A stretch of 8,282 nucleotides of DNA from an uncultured Actinomyces sp. (GTDB taxonomy: Bacteria; Actinomycetota; Actinomycetes; Actinomycetales; Actinomycetaceae): contig CAJZDJ010000086.1 of assembly GCA_915063485.1 (NCBI GenBank), forward strand, positions 1 to 8,282, given 5' to 3'. Positions 4,871 to 8,282 of the stretch are shown piece after piece (position 1 is the first letter of the stretch; every line of letters starts with the position of its first letter). The translations under genes were made by a program, and so were the position numbers. Under the pieces are notes generated by a model that saw only the letters and a list, made by a program, of their open reading frames with translations, searched no databases and was not told where the DNA came from.

Positions 4871-7594
4871 GTGTCTATTGTTGACCGGATCCTACGCATC
4901 GGTGAAGGCCGGACCTTGCGAAAGCTAAGTGCTATCGCGGACCAGGTTGATGCTCTTGAAGATGACTACCGCCAATTCACTGACGAAGAACTGCGTAATC
5001 AGACCAAAGAGTTTCGCCAGCGCCTAGAAGAGGGCGAAACCCTTGACGATATCTTGCCTGAAGCTTTTGCAACTGTGCGTGAAGCCGCCGACCGCGTACT
5101 AGGCCAGCGCCCCTACCGGGTGCAGCTAATGGGTGGTGCGGCCCTACACCTGGGCAACATTGCTGAGATGAAAACCGGTGAAGGTAAAACCCTGGTTGCT
5201 GCTTTGCCTTCCTACCTGCGCGCACTAACCGGCAAGGGGGTGCACGTGGTTACCGTCAACGACTTCTTGGCTGAGTACCAGTCTGACCTAATGGGGCGTG
5301 TGCACCGTTTCCTGGGGCTGACCACCGGTTGTGTACTTGCTGGTCAGGATCCCTCTGAACGCCGCAAGCAGTATGACTGCGACATCACTTACGGCACCAA
5401 CAATGAGATGGGCTTCGACTACCTGCGCGACAATATGGCCCAGCGCCCTGAGGACATGGTCCAGCGCGGGCACAACTTCGTGATTGTTGACGAGGTTGAC
5501 TCCATCCTTATTGACGAAGCCCGTACCCCGCTGATTATTTCCGGCCCTGCCGACGGCAACAACAACAACAAGTGGTACCGCGAGTTCGCTGATATAGCTG
5601 AGATCCTCAGTCCCAACAAGGACTATGAGGTTGACGAGAAGAAACGCACCGTAGGTATTTTGGCCCCCGGTATTGAGAAGATCGAGGACCGTCTAGGTAT
5701 CGACAACCTCTACGAAGCCGGCAACACCGCCCTGATCGGTTTCCTCAACAATGCCATCCGTGCCAAGGAACTGTTCAAGCGCGACCGTGACTACATTGTT
5801 GCCGACGGCGAAGTGCTGATTGTTGATGAGCACACCGGTCGTGTATTGGCTGGGCGCCGTTACAACGAGGGTCTACACCAGGCCATTGAGGCCAAAGAGC
5901 GGGTAGAGATCAAGAGTGAAAACCAGACTCTAGCCACCATCACCTTGCAGAACTACTTCCGTTTGTACCCGGAAGGTTCGCGTTCAGGCATGACCGGTAC
6001 GGCTGAAACCGAGGCCGCAGAATTCGCTGGTACCTACAAGATCGGCGTCGTGCCCATCCCCACCAACAAACCCATGATCCGCAAGGACCAGCCGGACCTG
6101 GTGTACAAGTCCGTTAAGTCCAAGCTGAACGCGGTAGTTGACGACATTGAAGAACGTCACGACGCCGGACAGCCGGTTTTGGTGGGTACCACCAGTGTGG
6201 AAAAGAGCGAGGAGCTCTCGGCCCTGCTGCGTGAGCGTCACATCCCCCACGAGGTACTAAACGCTAAGCAGCATGCCCGTGAAGCCGCCGTCGTGGCCAT
6301 GGCCGGACGTAAAGGCGCGGTAACCGTAGCCACCAACATGGCTGGTCGTGGTACCGACATCATGCTGGGTGGTAACGCTGAGTTCATTGCCGTGGCCTCC
6401 TTGAAGGAAGCCGGCCTAGACCCCATCGACACCCCCGACGAGTACGAAAAAGCTTGGCCGGCCGCCCTGAAGGCAGCCAAGGAAGCCGTCTCGGTGGAGC
6501 ACGACGAGGTGGTGGAGCTCGGTGGTCTGTACGTGCTGGGCACCGAACGCCACGAGTCGCGCCGTATCGATAACCAGCTGCGTGGTCGTAGTGGCCGTCA
6601 GGGCGACCCTGGTGAGAGCCGCTTCTACCTGTCCATGCAGGATGATCTGATGCGCACCTACGCCACCGGCCTGGCTCAGCAGATCATCTCCTCGGACCGT
6701 TACCCCGACGACGTGCCGCTGGAATCTAAGATGATCACCCGCAACATCGCTTCCTACCAGCGTCAGCTGGAGGCACGTAACTTTGAGATCCGTAAAAACG
6801 TGCTTAAGTACGACGACGTGCTCACCGAGCAGCGTCAAAAGGTTTACGACGAGCGTCGCAAGGTGCTGCAGGGTGAGGATCTAGAGCCCCACATCAAGGC
6901 CTTCCGTGAGCGCGTAATTGCCAACGTGGTGGCCCAGCGCACCGCCGAGGGGCGCAGTGACCAGTGGGACCTGGACCAGCTGTGGAAGGACCTGTCCACT
7001 GTCTACCCGATGGGTTTGACTGTGGATGAGGTGGTTGACGGCGTAGGTGGCCTGGATGCGCTAACCAGCGAGCGCCTAACTGAAGAGCTCACTGAGGATA
7101 TTGCGGTGGCCTATGAGGACGCCGAAGCTAGCCTGTCCGCTAACGATCTAGCTGTGGCGCAGCTGGGTGAAGAACCCATGCGCACCCTGGAGCGTCGCCT
7201 GCTGCTGGCCGTGGTGGACCAGCACTGGCGCGAGCACCTGTACGAAATGGACTACCTCAAGGAAGGTATTGGACTGCGGGCCATGGCCCAGCGCGACCCG
7301 TTGGTTGAATACGCCAACGAGGGTGCCCACATGTTCAAGGCCATGATGGAAGCCATTCGTGAAGATACGATCGAGCAGATTTTTGCTTACTGCGCCCGCT
7401 TTGAGGCTCAGGCTAAGCAGGCTGCCCGCGAAGCTGCTCAGGCCCGCGAGCAGGCCTCGATCATGGGTGACACCGGCCGTAAGGCCCTGTCTACTGCGGT
7501 GACCTACTCCGACGCCGACACTAAAGGCAGCGACAACCAGGGTAACCGCGCTGAGCGTCGTCGTCGCTCCAACAAGAAGCGCCGCCGCCGCTGA
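4871..7594 (+). CDS. secA: Preprotein translocase ATPase SecA
   Basis: This is the 907-residue motor ATPase that binds preproteins and drives them through the SecYEG channel at the cytoplasmic membrane. The GTG start is supported by AAGGAG 9 nt upstream and by the N-terminus [13 protein letters not shown]. Walker A is TGEGKT at residues 102-107 and Walker B is VIVDEVD at 204-210, followed by the [12 protein letters not shown] signature at 215-226. The preprotein cross-linking region follows at about 227-370. The second ATPase half includes [15 protein letters not shown] (488-502) and [13 protein letters not shown] (570-582). The scaffold starts around [13 protein letters not shown]. The C-terminus is a Lys/Arg-rich tail, NKKRRRR, with no CxC..CH/C zinc motif; lack of that motif is common in actinobacterial housekeeping SecA. 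All ATPase motifs are intact and length is normal. The position after lpqB/comF/hpf matches secA1 of M. tuberculosis. Confidence 0.98.
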   Translation: MSIVDRILRIGEGRTLRKLSAIADQVDALEDDYRQFTDEELRNQTKEFRQRLEEGETLDDILPEAFATVREAADRVLGQRPYRVQLMGGAALHLGNIAEMKTGEGKTLVAALPSYLRALTGKGVHVVTVNDFLAEYQSDLMGRVHRFLGLTTGCVLAGQDPSERRKQYDCDITYGTNNEMGFDYLRDNMAQRPEDMVQRGHNFVIVDEVDSILIDEARTPLIISGPADGNNNNKWYREFADIAEILSPNKDYEVDEKKRTVGILAPGIEKIEDRLGIDNLYEAGNTALIGFLNNAIRAKELFKRDRDYIVADGEVLIVDEHTGRVLAGRRYNEGLHQAIEAKERVEIKSENQTLATITLQNYFRLYPEGSRSGMTGTAETEAAEFAGTYKIGVVPIPTNKPMIRKDQPDLVYKSVKSKLNAVVDDIEERHDAGQPVLVGTTSVEKSEELSALLRERHIPHEVLNAKQHAREAAVVAMAGRKGAVTVATNMAGRGTDIMLGGNAEFIAVASLKEAGLDPIDTPDEYEKAWPAALKAAKEAVSVEHDEVVELGGLYVLGTERHESRRIDNQLRGRSGRQGDPGESRFYLSMQDDLMRTYATGLAQQIISSDRYPDDVPLESKMITRNIASYQRQLEARNFEIRKNVLKYDDVLTEQRQKVYDERRKVLQGEDLEPHIKAFRERVIANVVAQRTAEGRSDQWDLDQLWKDLSTVYPMGLTVDEVVDGVGGLDALTSERLTEELTEDIAVAYEDAEASLSANDLAVAQLGEEPMRTLERRLLLAVVDQHWREHLYEMDYLKEGIGLRAMAQRDPLVEYANEGAHMFKAMMEAIREDTIEQIFAYCARFEAQAKQAAREAAQAREQASIMGDTGRKALSTAVTYSDADTKGSDNQGNRAERRRRSNKKRRRR

Positions 7595-7653
7595 GCAGGC
7601 TGTCAAACTGTCGCTGAGCAGACTGGCGAAGCCGCAAAGCGCATAAGGATCCA

Positions 7654-8157
7654 TTAGCCCATGTGCAGGTAGGTCATTACCCAGTGCCCGTGGCGCAACT
7701 GGATCTGGCAGGCACAGGCATGGATGCGCCCGTCGTGGGAGAGAAGCACGCTAACTTCCCAGCCGCTGGCACTGGCCTGGGCCCGCACCGCATATAGGTA
7801 GGGGATCCGGGCTGGCTTGCCGCCCTGGCAGCGTGTGGCTACCTGTGCCCGGCGGCTGAGGGCGTCGTACAGCTCCGGGGTGAGCCAGCGAGCTAAATGC
7901 TGCGGCTGGCGCATCCCGTGCATGATTTCCCAGGCGTAAACGGCTACCGTCCCTGCCCAGCGCCCCGGATCAGGCAGTTGCTGGCTTTGCTGTCGAGTTT
8001 GGCCTTGACTGCTTTGCTGTGGCTTGGGTGAGCTAGGTCCGACGGCGCCCTTTGGCTGGCCTGGCAGGGCGCGGCGGGTGGGCGCTGCACCTTGGCGCTT
8101 TTGGGCGGCTTGCTGATGCGCACTAGGGGCATAACTGGGGGCATAAAGCGTGCTCAT
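7654..8157 (-). CDS. Rv3235 family (DUF6459-like) protein
   Basis: This is a 167-residue protein of unknown biochemical function. The first 62 or so residues are low-complexity (Gln, Pro, Ser, Ala), probably disordered. The rest (about 65-167) is a compact domain of the type found beside secA in many actinobacteria. A helical RWAGTVAVYAWEIMHGMR is followed by HLARWLTPELYDAL, then strands YLYAVRAQASASGWEVSVLL, GRIHACACQIQL and HWVMTYLHMG. No signal peptide or membrane segment is seen. ATG at 8157 starts 2 nt past the stop of the LysM gene, so the two are surely co-transcribed. The gene converges on secA with a 59-bp gap in which no clear terminator is visible. The family call comes from the domain pattern and the location; no catalytic residues are recognised. 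Confidence 0.8.
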   Translation of the reverse strand: MSTLYAPSYAPSAHQQAAQKRQGAAPTRRALPGQPKGAVGPSSPKPQQSSQGQTRQQSQQLPDPGRWAGTVAVYAWEIMHGMRQPQHLARWLTPELYDALSRRAQVATRCQGGKPARIPYLYAVRAQASASGWEVSVLLSHDGRIHACACQIQLRHGHWVMTYLHMG

Positions 8158-8159
8158 GG

Positions 8160-8282
8160 CTAGCCCTTAGTGGGGATTGTTAGCGCCAGGCCGGGGCGAA
8201 TCAAATCTGGATTAGACCCGATGAGCGCCGCATTGGCCGCAAAAATCTGTTTAGACAGTTGCGCTACCTGCCCGTTGGTGGG
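8160..8282 (-). CDS. LysM-domain protein, C-terminal end only
   Basis: These are the final 40 residues of a protein that continues beyond the window. They contain the second half of a LysM domain: QIFAANAALIGSNPDLIRPG followed by LALTIP, then TKG and the stop. LysM domains bind N-acetylglucosamine in peptidoglycan, so this is probably an envelope or secreted protein; its N-terminal features are not visible. The stop is 2 nt before the ATG of the Rv3235-like gene, a tight two-gene unit that recurs near secA in actinobacteria. Confidence 0.82.
   Translation of the reverse strand, partial: PTNGQVAQLSKQIFAANAALIGSNPDLIRPGLALTIPTKG

Noticed and set aside
1..8282. Mobile element, phage, toxin-antitoxin or defence system
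   Set aside because: All six genes are core actinobacterial families; no transposase, integrase, att-like site or terminal inverted repeats were seen.

Overview
This is a stretch of actinobacterial chromosome with moderately high GC. It carries the conserved cell-envelope and secretion neighbourhood known in Mycobacterium tuberculosis as mtrA-mtrB-lpqB-Rv3243c-comF(Rv3242c)-hpf(Rv3241c)-secA1(Rv3240c). The gene set, GTG and ATG starts with good Shine-Dalgarno sites, an LpqB-type lipoprotein and an Rv3235-like protein beside secA all point to Actinobacteria. The Actinomycetaceae are a plausible family, but the sequence alone cannot settle that.

Layout: (1) 1-890 (+) is the 3' part of mtrB, the sensor kinase of the MtrAB two-component system. 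(2) 880-2568 (+) is lpqB, overlapping the mtrB stop; its signal peptide carries a twin-arginine-like motif. (3) 2569-2954 has no convincing gene and is full of short repeats: a 10-bp direct-repeat array, a 33-bp-period repeat, a 20-bp repeat and a 21-bp repeat. It ends in a strong terminator for the converging hpf gene. (4) 2955-3584 (-) is a long-form ribosome hibernation factor, with a recognisable promoter just upstream. (5) 3732 to about 4415 (-) is a ComF-family phosphoribosyltransferase whose 5' end appears to be frameshifted or to use a non-standard start. (6) 4420-4870 is the divergent comF/secA intergenic region, with degenerate repeats, a 14-bp perfect palindrome and a possible 13-codon upstream ORF ending 2 nt before secA. 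(7) 4871-7594 (+) is secA. (8) 7654-8157 (-) is an Rv3235/DUF6459-like protein. (9) 8160-8282 (-) is the C-terminal end of a LysM-domain protein, cut by the window edge.

How the genes fit together: MtrB senses the envelope state and LpqB is its outer-face lipoprotein partner. SecA drives export of most envelope proteins, and the LysM protein probably binds peptidoglycan. HPF dimerises idle ribosomes. The role of the ComF-type PRTase in this cluster is unclear.

I see no defence system, mobile element, CRISPR array or RNA gene. The points most worth a second look are the apparent inversion of the comF-hpf block relative to the usual gene order, the broken-looking comF start, the repeat-rich gap after lpqB, the likely Tat-type export of LpqB, and the small ORF abutting secA.
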